From the NCBI GenBank assembly GCA_023663365.1, contig JAMPHP010000006.1, positions 1 to 64,000 on the forward strand: DNA of 64,000 bases, written 5' to 3'. This DNA comes from Muribaculaceae bacterium. GTDB lineage: Bacteria; Bacteroidota; Bacteroidia; Bacteroidales; Muribaculaceae. The position numbers and the translations under genes were made by a program. Of this stretch, positions 26,301 to 35,589 are shown piece after piece. The notes beneath the pieces are model-generated. The model did no database searches. It saw only the letters and a list, made by a program, of their open reading frames with translations, and was not told where the DNA came from. How positions within the stretch are numbered: the first letter of the stretch is position 1; every line of letters starts with the position of its first letter.

Positions 26301-26600
26301 GGACGCCTCCGCACCGACGCAAACAACATCCAGTACTGCGACCGCTTCGTGCAGGATGCTTCCTACCTCCGCCTCAAGAACCTCACCATAGGCTTCACAC
26401 TCCCCAAGGAAGCTAAAATCTCGAAATGGGTGCAGAAAGCGCGCCTCTACTTCTCGGCCGAGAACCTCTTCACCTTCACCAAGCTGAAAATTTTCGACCC
26501 CGAAGCTCTTAACGGCAGCGACAGCGTCTACGACGGCGGTGCCGGCAAGACTTACCCGCAGTACCGCACATACTCTGTCGGTCTCGAACTCACTTTCTAA
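23376..26600 (+). CDS. SusC-type TonB-dependent outer-membrane transporter
   Basis: 1074 aa. A signal peptide is followed by a carboxypeptidase-regulatory-like domain (about 24-100), the 'LTELVVVGYGTQKK' linker typical of SusC/RagA proteins, the plug ('AVQGLQGAVAGLNITNDAGGAPG', 'SISVLKDAAAASIYGSRAP') and a long beta barrel ending in an aromatic C terminus ('SVGLELTF'). It imports oligosaccharides across the outer membrane with its SusD partner, energised by TonB. SusD follows 24 bases later. Heavy use of preferred codons suggests strong expression. Confidence 0.97.
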   Translation: MKKYILALVCMITALAAAAQATVTGTVYEPTGDTAIGASVYEKGNEGKGAVTDIDGNFTLKVSSLNATIVVSYVGLETQEVPLNGRSSVEVHMKEASNALTELVVVGYGTQKKINATGAVKTIDNEMLESRPLSNAVQGLQGAVAGLNITNDAGGAPGSEMAINIRGVGSIGDGSNASPLILIDGMEGDLASINPNDIESISVLKDAAAASIYGSRAPFGVVLVTTKGGQRGTRVNYTGNVRFQTPMSVPNSVDSYTMALMVNDGYTNSGNNPPFSKGYLERILNYQAGMYEFGTEAQDATRWKTNFESWGNTDWYDVYMKKVAVSQEHNASVTGGGDKVTYYFSGNYLDQSGIFKYADESYKRLALTGKVNVVFNDYVRFNWTSRLINTQNNKPSALNSLFYHNIGRRYITIPLYLPNGEYHPDSLVPTIKDGGREKTNTLQVYNQANLVIEPIKGWQIHAEVNSRIENNPYTRQFKPIYYTGPNGDPVAMQVLNGVNARHNIRANGTFDVYPAAGESYYEKAHTKINYFSTNIYTDYKLTLKEKHNFTFLLGMQTEYFHREIDRMASTNVVIPDTPFLPSESGGEGTMISESKGEWSSMGFFGRVNYNYDDRYMLEVNMRGDGASRFPKNQRWGYFPSVSVGWNVAQESFWQPIYNVWNYFKLRGSYGVLGNQNTTSFYPFYQQMTTSGGNVVLGGNQANMLPVYAPYSSSLTWEKIENAGAGVDFAFFNSRLQGAFDWYQRTTKDMVGPAMQLPGVFGGDAPKTNNAELRTRGWEVELSWRDRIGKDFNYSVSASLSDYKTVVTKYDSPTNAVRGWYQGKTYGEIWGYEVVGIAKSDKEMADYQAVHSQSAIGNNWGGGDLMYRNLDDDPNINTGAGTVDDHGDLKVIGNTTPRLAYSFTLEAQWKFIDFRAYFQGIGKRDFFIGSGENNPVGTSTFFAFGGGPWQFTPFVDHLDYFRYAGSELGANMDSYYGRLRTDANNIQYCDRFVQDASYLRLKNLTIGFTLPKEAKISKWVQKARLYFSAENLFTFTKLKIFDPEALNGSDSVYDGGAGKTYPQYRTYSVGLELTF

Positions 26601-26624
26601 TCTCTCCATTAACCTGACTCTGAT

Positions 26625-28529
26625 ATGAAAAGATACATAATCCCGGTAATGGCTGCTCTGGCTCTGTGCTCCTGCGATGACTTCCTCGACCGCGAGCCCC
26701 TGGACTTCGGCAACGAAGACTCGTACTACAAGACCGCCGAAGACCTCCGCATTGCCGTAAACACTTTCTACGAGAACTTACCCAAGAACGATGCCCTCTG
26801 GGGCGGCCTCTACACCGAAGACATCGTCAGCGACAACCAGTGCGCCACCGGTGCCCAGACTCTCTTCTACAAGGGCGACAAACTCACCGTGAAGATGGGC
26901 AAGAGCTCAAGCCAGTGGAACTTCGAGAACCTCCGCGGCATAAACTTCTACATCAACAAGACCATCGCCCGCCGCGAGAGCGGTGCACTCACCGGCAATG
27001 AAGCCACCCTCGACCACTACCTCGGCGAAGGATACTTCTTCCGTGCCTACGACTACTTCCGCCTCCTCCGCAACTACGGCGACGCTCCCATCCTCACTCA
27101 GATGCTGCCCGACAATGCCTCCGAGCTCGTGGCCGCTACCAAGCGCTCGCCCCGCAACGAAGTGGCTCGATTCATCCTCGAGGACCTCGATCGCGCCACG
27201 GAGATGCTCCTCGAGACAGCACCCGAGAGCGGTCGCGTGACCCGCGATGCCGCCTACGCCCTCAAGGCTCGCGTGGCTCTCTACGAGGCTTCGTGGGAGC
27301 GCTACCACGCCGGCACTTGCTTCGTGCCCGGCAACGAGAAGTGGGTAGGCAACCGCTACTGGCCCGGCTTCACATGGAAGGCAGGCTCTGCCGAGGCTGA
27401 GGTTAACTTCTTCCTCGACGAAGCCATCAAGGCCGCTGCAATGGTGGCCGACAACCGCGCGCTCGACTCCGACTACGCCGGCATGTTCAACAACTGGCAG
27501 AGCGAATTCGGTGCCAAGGACGAGGTGATCCTCGCACGCTACTACAAGCCCGGTATCCTCACCCACAGCTGCTCGGCTTACCTCTCGGGCGGTGGCGGCT
27601 GCGGCGCAACCCGCGCACTGGTCGACAGCTACCTCATGACTTCGGGCCTCCCCGTCTATGCCGACCGCTCCTACAAGGGCGACCGCGACGGCTATCAGCA
27701 GATGCAGGACCGCGACGAGCGCCTTACCGCTTCCGTGCGCTTCCCCGGCCGTGTGATCAACACTTCCGTAGGCCCCGACGGCAAGGTCGTGAACGACACC
27801 ATCTACTTCCACAAGCCCAACATCACCGCATCGGGCCGCGAAAAAGCCACCACCGGCTACGAAATCAACAAGTGGGTGTCGACCGACAAGACTCAGGCTA
27901 CACAGTACCTCTGCACCACTGCCGTGCCGGTGTTCCGCGCCGCTGAGTGCTACCTCGTCTACATCGAGGCTTACTACATGCGCCATGGCAACATCGACGC
28001 AAAGGCCGATAAATACTGGCGCGAGCTCCGCCGCCGTGCCGGTGTCGACGAAGACTACACCAAGACTATCGCCGCAACAATCCTCTCCAAGGAGAACGAC
28101 CTCGGCGTGTGGAGCAAGGGTGTGGAAATCGACCCCACTCTCTACAACATCCGCCGCGAGCGCCGCTGCGAGCTCATCGCCGAAGGCCTCCGCCTCGACG
28201 ACCTCAAGCGCTGGCGTGCCCTCGACAAGATGGTCAACTATCAGCCCGAAGGCATCAACCTCTGGGGCGGCGACACCTGGGAAATCTGGGGTAGCACCCT
28301 CAAGACCAGCACCTCGGTATCGCAGCAGTCGGTGTCGAACTATATCCACCCCCTGCAGATCTCGGCAACATCGAGCGCTTACAGCGGATATACCTTCCCC
28401 AAGCAGCACTACCTCGAGCCTATTCCTCTGAGCGAATTCCAGCTCGTAGGCACCGATGTGCTCTACCAGAACCCCGGTTGGCCCGACAGCACCGACGGCC
28501 CCGCCGATTACTCCTACGATTGCGACTAA
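26625..28529 (+). CDS. SusD-type surface glycan-binding lipoprotein
   Basis: 634 aa. The lipoprotein signal 'ALALCSCDDFLDREP' leads into the SusD/RagB fold. Typical landmarks are 'YLGEGYFFRAYDYFRLLRNYGDAP' (TPR-like N-terminal half) and 'RRERRCELIAEGLRLDDLKRW' in the C-terminal half. It forms the lid over the SusC barrel and captures glycan. It is followed by a GC-rich hairpin that may reduce expression of the enzyme genes downstream. Confidence 0.96.
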   Translation: MKRYIIPVMAALALCSCDDFLDREPLDFGNEDSYYKTAEDLRIAVNTFYENLPKNDALWGGLYTEDIVSDNQCATGAQTLFYKGDKLTVKMGKSSSQWNFENLRGINFYINKTIARRESGALTGNEATLDHYLGEGYFFRAYDYFRLLRNYGDAPILTQMLPDNASELVAATKRSPRNEVARFILEDLDRATEMLLETAPESGRVTRDAAYALKARVALYEASWERYHAGTCFVPGNEKWVGNRYWPGFTWKAGSAEAEVNFFLDEAIKAAAMVADNRALDSDYAGMFNNWQSEFGAKDEVILARYYKPGILTHSCSAYLSGGGGCGATRALVDSYLMTSGLPVYADRSYKGDRDGYQQMQDRDERLTASVRFPGRVINTSVGPDGKVVNDTIYFHKPNITASGREKATTGYEINKWVSTDKTQATQYLCTTAVPVFRAAECYLVYIEAYYMRHGNIDAKADKYWRELRRRAGVDEDYTKTIAATILSKENDLGVWSKGVEIDPTLYNIRRERRCELIAEGLRLDDLKRWRALDKMVNYQPEGINLWGGDTWEIWGSTLKTSTSVSQQSVSNYIHPLQISATSSAYSGYTFPKQHYLEPIPLSEFQLVGTDVLYQNPGWPDSTDGPADYSYDCD

Positions 28530-28547
28530 TCGCCTGAAACCATAGCA

Positions 28548-28583
28548 AAGGGGGCGCACACACCCAGGTGTGCGCGCCCCCTT
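28548..28583 (+). terminator. hairpin between SusD and the sulfatase
   Basis: AAGGGGGCGCACAC pairs with GTGTGCGCGCCCCCTT, with a two-base bulge and a short loop, followed by 'CCTTCC'. It is likely an intra-operon attenuator that sets SusCD expression above that of the enzymes. Confidence 0.55.
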
Positions 28584-28618
28584 CCTTCCAACCTCCATCA
28601 GCATCACATCAAAACCAC

Positions 28619-30205
28619 ATGAAAGGTAAAGCCCTGATATACTCCGCCGTATCGGCTGCCGCAGCAACAGGCATCGCCGTCGGCACAACCGCTTGCCAGA
28701 AGGCAAAGGCATCCGACTCGCAGTCGAAGCCGCTCAACATCGTCTACATCATGACCGACGACCACACGGCACAGATGATGAGCTGCTACGACACACGATA
28801 TGCGCATACGCCAAACCTCGACCGCATTGCCGCCGACGGTGTGCGCTTCACTAACAGCTTCGTGGCAAACTCCCTCTCCGGCCCAAGCCGTGCTTGTATG
28901 CTCACCGGCAAGCACAGCCACAAGAACGGCTTTACCGACAACACTACCTGCGTATTCGACGGCTCGCAGCCGACATTCCCCAAGTACTTGCAGAAGGCCG
29001 GCTACCAGACTGCACTCTTCGGCAAGTGGCACCTTGAGAGCCTGCCGCAGGGTTTCGACCGCTGGGAGATAGTACCCGGCCAGGGCGACTACTACAACCC
29101 CGACTTCATCGTCGAGAGCGGCGACACCGTGCAGGTGCACGGCTACCTCACCGACCTCATCACCGACAAGAGCCTCGACTGGCTCGAGAACGGCCGCGAT
29201 GAGTCGAAACCTTTCTGCCTCCTCATCCATCACAAGGCCATTCACCGCAACTGGCTGGCCGACACCGCACACCTGAGCCTCTTCGAGGACCGCACTTTCC
29301 CCGTGCCCGAAAACTTCTACGACAACTATGAGGGCCGCACCGCAGCTGCCGAGCAGGAGATGAGCGTGATCAAGGATATGGACCTCATCTACGACCTCAA
29401 GATGAACCGTGCCGACAAGGACTCGCGCCTCAAAGAGCGCTACGAAAGCTACATCGGCCGCATGGACTCGGCTCAGCGCGCTGCCTGGGATGCCTTCTAC
29501 GATCCCATCACCGAAGAATTTTATGCCGCCGACCTCAAAGGCCGCGACCTGGCAGAGTGGAAGTACCAGCGATATATGCGCGACTACCTCAAGGTGGTAA
29601 AGAGCCTCGACGACAACGTCGGCCGCGTGCTCGACTACCTCGAGGAGAAGGGCCTGCTCGACAACACTCTTGTGGTCTACACCTCCGACCAGGGCTTCTA
29701 TATGGGCGAGCACGGTTGGTTCGACAAGCGCTTCATGTACGAAGAGTCGTTCCACACTCCGCTCATCATGCGCCTGCCCGAAGGCATGGAGCGCCGTGGC
29801 GACATCGAGCAGATGGTGCAGAACATCGACTACGGCCCCACCTTCCTCGACATCGCCGGTGTGGAAGTGCCTGCCGACATGCAGGGCGTGTCGCTCCTCC
29901 CGCTCCTCAAGGGCGAGAACCCCGCCGACTGGCGCGACGCTCTCTACTACCACTTCTACGAGTACCCGGCAGAGCATAGCGTGAAGCGCCACTACGGTGT
30001 GCGCGACGGTCGCTACAAGCTCATCCATTTCTACAACGACATTGACCAATGGGAGCTCTACGACCTCGCTTCCGACCCCACCGAGATGCATAATATCTAC
30101 GGCACAGAGGGTACCGACAGCATCACCTCGGTGATGATGGCCAAGCTGAAAGACATGCAGGAGCAGTACGACGACCCCATCCGCTTCACATATCCTATCA
30201 AATAA
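28619..30205 (+). CDS. sulfatase, serine-type (S1 family)
   Basis: 528 aa from the ATG at 28619 (upstream in-frame ATG ignored; the signal begins at 'MKGKALIYSA'). The signal ends 'VGTTACQK', so it may be a lipoprotein. Metal-binding 'MTDDHTAQMM' lies at the start of the fold. The formylglycine motif is 'LSGPSRACMLTGKH' with Ser87 as the residue to be converted by an anaerobic maturase; 'KWHLESLPQGFD' and 'GFYMGEHGWFDKR' follow. The overall pattern resembles S1_11-type sulfatases that act on GlcNAc-6-sulfate, but the subfamily is from memory. It would remove sulfate caps from mucin-type glycans. Confidence 0.9.
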   Translation: MKGKALIYSAVSAAAATGIAVGTTACQKAKASDSQSKPLNIVYIMTDDHTAQMMSCYDTRYAHTPNLDRIAADGVRFTNSFVANSLSGPSRACMLTGKHSHKNGFTDNTTCVFDGSQPTFPKYLQKAGYQTALFGKWHLESLPQGFDRWEIVPGQGDYYNPDFIVESGDTVQVHGYLTDLITDKSLDWLENGRDESKPFCLLIHHKAIHRNWLADTAHLSLFEDRTFPVPENFYDNYEGRTAAAEQEMSVIKDMDLIYDLKMNRADKDSRLKERYESYIGRMDSAQRAAWDAFYDPITEEFYAADLKGRDLAEWKYQRYMRDYLKVVKSLDDNVGRVLDYLEEKGLLDNTLVVYTSDQGFYMGEHGWFDKRFMYEESFHTPLIMRLPEGMERRGDIEQMVQNIDYGPTFLDIAGVEVPADMQGVSLLPLLKGENPADWRDALYYHFYEYPAEHSVKRHYGVRDGRYKLIHFYNDIDQWELYDLASDPTEMHNIYGTEGTDSITSVMMAKLKDMQEQYDDPIRFTYPIK

Positions 30206-30220
30206 GTCCTATCAAATAAG
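30193..30220 (+). repeat. 14-bp perfect tandem duplication
   Basis: TCCTATCAAATAAG occurs twice in direct succession across the sulfatase stop codon. It is a likely replication-slippage product and creates a second stop-like copy in the gap before GH20. Confidence 0.85.
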
Positions 30221-30224
30221 CTAA

Positions 30225-32510
30225 ATGACTTACCGAAATATACTCACGGCCATCGCACTTTCTGCGGCGGTGGCCGTTTTTGCCGACCGACCGGCAGTAA
30301 TTCCCGCGCCGGCCAACTATACGCTCACCTCCGACGCCGGCACCGCTTTCACCATGCCCGCACGCCCGGGAGTGGCCGCTGCCGACAGCCGCTCGGCCAA
30401 GGCGGCGGCATCCTTTGTGCGCCACATTGGCCGCATGGGCGTGGATGCACGCCGTGCATCGGCATCGTCGTCGCAGATCACCGTGAAACTCGACGAGGCC
30501 CTCGGTGCCGAGCGATATACCCTCGAGGTGAAGCCCTCGGGTGTGAGCATTGCCGCCGGTAGCGATGCAGCACTCATGTATGCCGCATCGACCCTGGCGC
30601 AGCTTGCCGAGGCTGGAAACGGCACGGTGGCCGCGTGCCGCATCGACGACTATCCGCGCTTCGGCTACCGCGGCCTCATGCTCGACGTGGTGCGCTGCTA
30701 CATTGAGCCCGAAGCTATCAAGCGCTTCATCGACGTGGCGGCTCAGCTCAAGCTCAACAATCTGCACCTACACCTCACCGACGACAACGGCTGGCGCCTC
30801 GAGATCAAGAAATACCCCATGCTCACCAAGGTGGGTGCATGGCGTGTGGCAAGGCCCGACCTGTTCCCCGGCCGCCGCAACGCCACAGGCCCCGACGAGC
30901 CCGCTACCGAGGGCGGCTTCTACACTCAGAAGCAGATGCGCGAGCTGGTGAAGTACGCCGCCGAGCGCAATATCAACATCATCCCCGAGATAGAGATGCC
31001 CGCACACTCAGCTGCCGCCATCGCATCCTACCCCTCGCTGGCGTGCTCGGTGGTCGATAAGTTTATCGGCGTATTCCCCGGTATCGGCGGCAAGGATGCC
31101 AACGTGATCATGTGCGCCGGAAAGGAAGAGACTTTCACCTTCATTCAGGACGTGCTCGACGAGGTCATGGATATTTTCCCCTCGCCCACAATCCACCTCG
31201 GAGGCGATGAGGCCAACAAGACCATCTGGAAGAAGTGCCCCCTGTGCAACGACCGTATCGCCAGCGAGAACCTCGACGGCCACGAGGGCCTGCAGGCCTA
31301 CCTCATGGACCGCGTCAACCACTACGTGCGCTCCAAAGGCCGCACGGCAATGGGCTGGGATGAAGTCACCTACGGCGACCCCAAGGAAGATATGATCATC
31401 TATGGCTGGCAGGGCGACGGCGGCGTGGCCGTGCGCGACTCCCGCCGCAGCGGCCGCAAGTTCATCATGACTCCCGCCCGCTCCACTTATCTTATCCGCT
31501 ATCAGGGCCCGCAGTGGTTCGAGCCTTTCACTTACTTCGGCAATATCACCCTGCGCGACGCCTATCTCTTCGAGCCCGTAGGTGCCGACTGGGACGATGC
31601 CCTGCGCTCCAATCTGCTCGGCATCCAGGGCTCGCTCTGGAGCGAGTTCTGCAAGACTCCCGCCGATGTCGAGTACCAGGTGTTCCCCCGCCTGCTCGCC
31701 ATCGCCGATGCCGCCTGGCGCCCCGAAGGCAGTGCCGACTGGGAGGCCTTCCTGCCTGCGCTCGATGCCTTCACCAAGCGCCTCGATGCCTCGGGTGTGA
31801 CTTATGCCCGCTCCATGTACAACCTCGACCATAAGGTGTGTGGCGACGACAAGGGCGCGCTCACGGCTTCCATCAGCTGCATCCGCCCCGACATGGAAGT
31901 GCGCTACAGCACCGCCGACCCCTCGTTGGCCGATGCCTTGCCCCTCACGGCTCCGCTCACCCTTACAGAACCGGCCACGGTCTATGCCGCTACTTTCAAA
32001 GATGGCAAGCCGATGGGCCGCACCCTCGAGCTGCGCCTCGACTTCAACAAGGCCACAGCTCGACCCGTGACAGCCGCAACTGCCGGAAACGGCCTGGCAT
32101 ATACCCTCACCAACGGCCTCCGCGGCAGCGACCGCAACTCCGACTTCGAGTGGGCCGGATGGCACAACCAGCCCGCTGAGTTCACCGTCGACCTCGGCTC
32201 GGTGCAGCCCGTCCGCAGCGTGAGCCTCGGAGCTCTCGTGCACGCCGACATCTGCGTGGCTGCCCCCAAGCACATCTATGTCTACACCAGCGAGAACGGC
32301 TCAGCCTTCACCCTGCAGCGCACCGTGGAGGTCGACCCAGGGCTCGTATACCACGACAAGGCCCGCGTGCTCGACATCGACTGCGGCGGCTTCGAGGCCG
32401 ATGCCCGCTATGTGAAGTTTGTGGCCGTCAACCCCGGCTGCATCCCCGACGGCCTCCCGCGCGAGGGCGCACCCACATGGATGTACTTCGACGAGATTTC
32501 AATCAACTGA
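30225..32510 (+). CDS. beta-N-acetylhexosaminidase (GH20)
   Basis: 761 aa with a signal peptide ('LTAIALSAAVAVFA'). Order: GH20b N-terminal domain (about 25-145), catalytic GH20 barrel (about 147-510) with 'LHLTDDNGWRLEIKKYP' and the catalytic pair Asp328-Glu329 in 'HLGGDEANK'; 'WQGDGG' and a late 'GIQGSLWSEF' follow. The C-terminal part holds a chitobiase-type and a discoidin-like domain ('EFTVDLGSVQPVRSVSLG'). It removes terminal GlcNAc or GalNAc from host glycans. It follows the sulfatase after 19 bases and precedes GH2 by 13 bases. Confidence 0.94.
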   Translation: MTYRNILTAIALSAAVAVFADRPAVIPAPANYTLTSDAGTAFTMPARPGVAAADSRSAKAAASFVRHIGRMGVDARRASASSSQITVKLDEALGAERYTLEVKPSGVSIAAGSDAALMYAASTLAQLAEAGNGTVAACRIDDYPRFGYRGLMLDVVRCYIEPEAIKRFIDVAAQLKLNNLHLHLTDDNGWRLEIKKYPMLTKVGAWRVARPDLFPGRRNATGPDEPATEGGFYTQKQMRELVKYAAERNINIIPEIEMPAHSAAAIASYPSLACSVVDKFIGVFPGIGGKDANVIMCAGKEETFTFIQDVLDEVMDIFPSPTIHLGGDEANKTIWKKCPLCNDRIASENLDGHEGLQAYLMDRVNHYVRSKGRTAMGWDEVTYGDPKEDMIIYGWQGDGGVAVRDSRRSGRKFIMTPARSTYLIRYQGPQWFEPFTYFGNITLRDAYLFEPVGADWDDALRSNLLGIQGSLWSEFCKTPADVEYQVFPRLLAIADAAWRPEGSADWEAFLPALDAFTKRLDASGVTYARSMYNLDHKVCGDDKGALTASISCIRPDMEVRYSTADPSLADALPLTAPLTLTEPATVYAATFKDGKPMGRTLELRLDFNKATARPVTAATAGNGLAYTLTNGLRGSDRNSDFEWAGWHNQPAEFTVDLGSVQPVRSVSLGALVHADICVAAPKHIYVYTSENGSAFTLQRTVEVDPGLVYHDKARVLDIDCGGFEADARYVKFVAVNPGCIPDGLPREGAPTWMYFDEISIN

Positions 32511-32523
32511 TATACCGACCACT

Positions 32524-35500
32524 ATGAAAATACACGCCCTTATACTCCCTCTTCTCCTCCTGACTCTGCTACCGCTCGCCGCATCGGCTCAGCAGCTCCC
32601 CGAGTGGCAGCAGATCGAAGCCTTCCGCAAAGGCCAGCTCGACCCGCATGTGTGCGTGGTGCCCTATGCCTCGGGCCCCGGTGCCCGCACTGCCATCGCC
32701 GACCAGCTTTTCGCTCAGTCGCCGTGGTATATGAGTCTCAACGGCGAGTGGGATTTCAAGTGGTCGGCAAGCCCCGCCGACCGCCCCGCCGACTTCTATC
32801 GCCCCGAAGCGAGCACCGAGGCCTGGGATAAGATCAAGGTACCCGGCAACTGGCAGGCCCAGGGCTTCGGCACCAAGGTATATGTGAACGAGCGCTACGA
32901 GTTCGGCCAGAAGTACTACAATTTCGAGAAGAACCCGCCCTTCGTCCCCGCCGACAGCAACGAGGTTGGCAGCTACCGCAAGCTATTCCGTATTCCCGCC
33001 GACTGGGCCGGACGGCGCACCGTGCTCTGCATCGAAGGTGCCGCTTCATTCTACTACATCTGGCTCAACGGCGAGCTCCTGGGCTACAATCAGGACTCCA
33101 AGACGGCCGCCGAGTGGGATATCACCGACAAGCTCGTGCAGGGTGACAACACCCTCGCCATAGAGATGTACCGCTGGTCGGCAGGCTCCTACCTCGAGTG
33201 CCAGGATATGTGGCGCCTCAGCGGCATCGAGCGCGATGTGTACCTCTACAGCACGCCGCTCACCTATGTGGCCGACTATACCGTGACTTCGCCTCTCGAT
33301 GCCGCCTACCGCGATGGCCTCTTCGGGCTCGACACCCGCATAGCCGGCGCCGACATCAAGGGCTCGCTCGCCTACACCCTCTACAGCCCCAAGGGTGCCG
33401 TGGTGGCAAAGGGTGAGAAAGCTCTGGCAGAAGAGATGCTTATGGAAGCCACTGTGAAGGATGTGGAGGCATGGTCGGCTGAGACCCCCGCTCTCTATAC
33501 CCTGGTGATGCAGCTCAAGGATGCCGACGGCCGCACCACCGAGACCCTCGGCTGCAACGTGGGCTTCCGCACGTCGGAAATCAAGAACGGCCAATTCTGC
33601 CTCAACGGCAAGCCGGTACTCATCAAAGGCGTGAACCGACACGCTTTCACACAGCTCGGCCACTATGTCGACGAAGCCACCATGCTCCGCGACATCGAGC
33701 TCATGAAGCGCTCCAACATCAACACCGTGCGCAACAGCCACTACCCCATGGAGCGCCGTTGGTATCATCTTGCCGACAAGCACGGCCTCTACATCATCGA
33801 CGAGGCTAATGTCGAGTCGCACGGCATGGGCTACGGCGAGCGCTCGCTGGCCACCAAAATCGAGTGGCTGCCCGCAATCATGGACCGCACTCAGCGCATG
33901 TATGCCAAGAGCAAGAACAACCCCTCTGTCACTTTCTACTCCCTCGGCAATGAGTCGGGCAACGGCATCAACTTCGAGGAGACTTACAAGTGGATGAAGG
34001 CCGTGGAGAAGAACCGCCCCATCCAGCACGAGAGAGCCTTTGAAGCCTACAATACCGATGTGTATGCGTATATGTACCGCCCCATCGACGTAATCGAGGC
34101 TTACTGCCACAAAGATGGCATCTACCGCCCCTACATCGTGTGCGAGTACGCTCACGCTATGGGAAACAGCGTCGGCGGCCTGCGCGACTATTGGGAGATG
34201 TTCGAGCGCGAGCCCGTGGCTCAGGGTGGCTGCATCTGGGACTGGGTGGACCAGTCCTTCATCGAGCACACCCCCGAGGGTACTCTCTGGTATGCCTACG
34301 GCGGCGACTACGGCCCCAAGGGCATACCCTCCGACGGCTCGTTCTGCTGCAACGGTCTTGTCAATTCCGACCGCACGCCGCACCCGCATCTCGCCGAGGT
34401 GAAGGCTGTATACCGTAATATCAAGTCGGAGCTCGTCAGCGCCGACCCGCTCGTAGTGAAGGTGCGCAACTGGTACTTCTTCACCAACCTTGTCGACTTC
34501 GACATGAACTGGAGCCTGGTCGATGCCGATGGCAATGTGCTTGCCAAGGGTGTGCGCAAAGTGGCTTGTGCCCCGCAGAAGTCTGCCGAACTTGCTTTCG
34601 GCAATCTCTCCGTGCCCGACGATGGCCGTGAAATCTACCTCAACATCGACTGGACGCCCCGCAAGTCCACGGCCATGGTGCCCGCCGGCTATCCCTTGGC
34701 TCAAGAGCAGCTTGTGCTCCGCACTGCCGACATGGCACGCACCGACAAGGCTCTGCCATTGAAAGGGCGCAATGGTGTCTACAGTGCCGCCGGTCTCAAC
34801 TTCGCGGTAGACCCCGCGAGCGGAGCGCTCACTTCGCTCACCTCCGGCGGCGTGGAGCTGCTGGCCGAGCCTGTGGAGCTCTCGCTCTTCCGACCCCTCA
34901 CCGAGAATGATGCTCACCGCAACGGCTCCGGCCGCAAATGGTTCGCCGAAGGCCTCGACAGCATCAGCACCGACGTGCGCTCAATCAAGCTGAAAAACAA
35001 TGTCCTCACCGTCGACAGCCGCGTGATTGGCCGCACCGGAGCTGTGCTCGGCACCGCGTCGATGCGCTACTCGGTGCTTCCGGGGCAGGTACTCGCCGTA
35101 GGCTGCACTTTCGTGCCCGACACTGCCGCCGTGCACTCCCTGCCGCGCGTAGGCCTCACCTACCGCACACCGGCTGAGCTCGCACGCTCGGTGGCTTTCC
35201 TTGGCCGCGAGGGTGAGACTTATGTCGACCGCAATACCGCCGGCCGGATCGGACGCCACACCATCACACCCGAGAGCGATTTCCACCGCTATATAGTGCC
35301 TCAGTCGAGCGGCAACCACACCGATGTGCGCAGCGTCGACTTCAACGACGGGCTCCTTGCAGTGTCGGCGGCTGCTCCATTCCAGTTCAGCGCCGTTCCC
35401 TACTCCGATGCCAATATTCAGGCGGCCAAGCACCTCTGCGACCTCACCGACGATGGCCTCGTGACCGTGCACCTCGATGCCGAGCAGACAGGTGTCGGTA

Positions 35501-35589
35501 CTGCTACCTGCGGCCCCGACGTGCTCCCTAAATACCGCATTGCAATCCGTCCGATTGATTTCACATTCTACTTCAAAGTGAAAAAATGA
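32524..35589 (+). CDS. beta-galactosidase (GH2, LacZ-like), exported
   Basis: 1021 aa from the ATG at 32524; the signal peptide ('ILPLLLLTLLPLAASA') shows that the longer open frame is not used. It has the full LacZ-type order: sugar-binding, Ig-like, TIM barrel, Ig-like and beta-sandwich (Bgal small chain) domains. Acid/base Glu477 sits in 'YSLGNESGNG'; nucleophile Glu541 in 'IVCEYAHAMGNS'. It would release terminal beta-galactose exposed after desialylation. The stop overlaps the next start (ATGA at 35586-35589), so GH2 and the fucosidase are translationally coupled. Confidence 0.95.
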   Translation: MKIHALILPLLLLTLLPLAASAQQLPEWQQIEAFRKGQLDPHVCVVPYASGPGARTAIADQLFAQSPWYMSLNGEWDFKWSASPADRPADFYRPEASTEAWDKIKVPGNWQAQGFGTKVYVNERYEFGQKYYNFEKNPPFVPADSNEVGSYRKLFRIPADWAGRRTVLCIEGAASFYYIWLNGELLGYNQDSKTAAEWDITDKLVQGDNTLAIEMYRWSAGSYLECQDMWRLSGIERDVYLYSTPLTYVADYTVTSPLDAAYRDGLFGLDTRIAGADIKGSLAYTLYSPKGAVVAKGEKALAEEMLMEATVKDVEAWSAETPALYTLVMQLKDADGRTTETLGCNVGFRTSEIKNGQFCLNGKPVLIKGVNRHAFTQLGHYVDEATMLRDIELMKRSNINTVRNSHYPMERRWYHLADKHGLYIIDEANVESHGMGYGERSLATKIEWLPAIMDRTQRMYAKSKNNPSVTFYSLGNESGNGINFEETYKWMKAVEKNRPIQHERAFEAYNTDVYAYMYRPIDVIEAYCHKDGIYRPYIVCEYAHAMGNSVGGLRDYWEMFEREPVAQGGCIWDWVDQSFIEHTPEGTLWYAYGGDYGPKGIPSDGSFCCNGLVNSDRTPHPHLAEVKAVYRNIKSELVSADPLVVKVRNWYFFTNLVDFDMNWSLVDADGNVLAKGVRKVACAPQKSAELAFGNLSVPDDGREIYLNIDWTPRKSTAMVPAGYPLAQEQLVLRTADMARTDKALPLKGRNGVYSAAGLNFAVDPASGALTSLTSGGVELLAEPVELSLFRPLTENDAHRNGSGRKWFAEGLDSISTDVRSIKLKNNVLTVDSRVIGRTGAVLGTASMRYSVLPGQVLAVGCTFVPDTAAVHSLPRVGLTYRTPAELARSVAFLGREGETYVDRNTAGRIGRHTITPESDFHRYIVPQSSGNHTDVRSVDFNDGLLAVSAAAPFQFSAVPYSDANIQAAKHLCDLTDDGLVTVHLDAEQTGVGTATCGPDVLPKYRIAIRPIDFTFYFKVKK

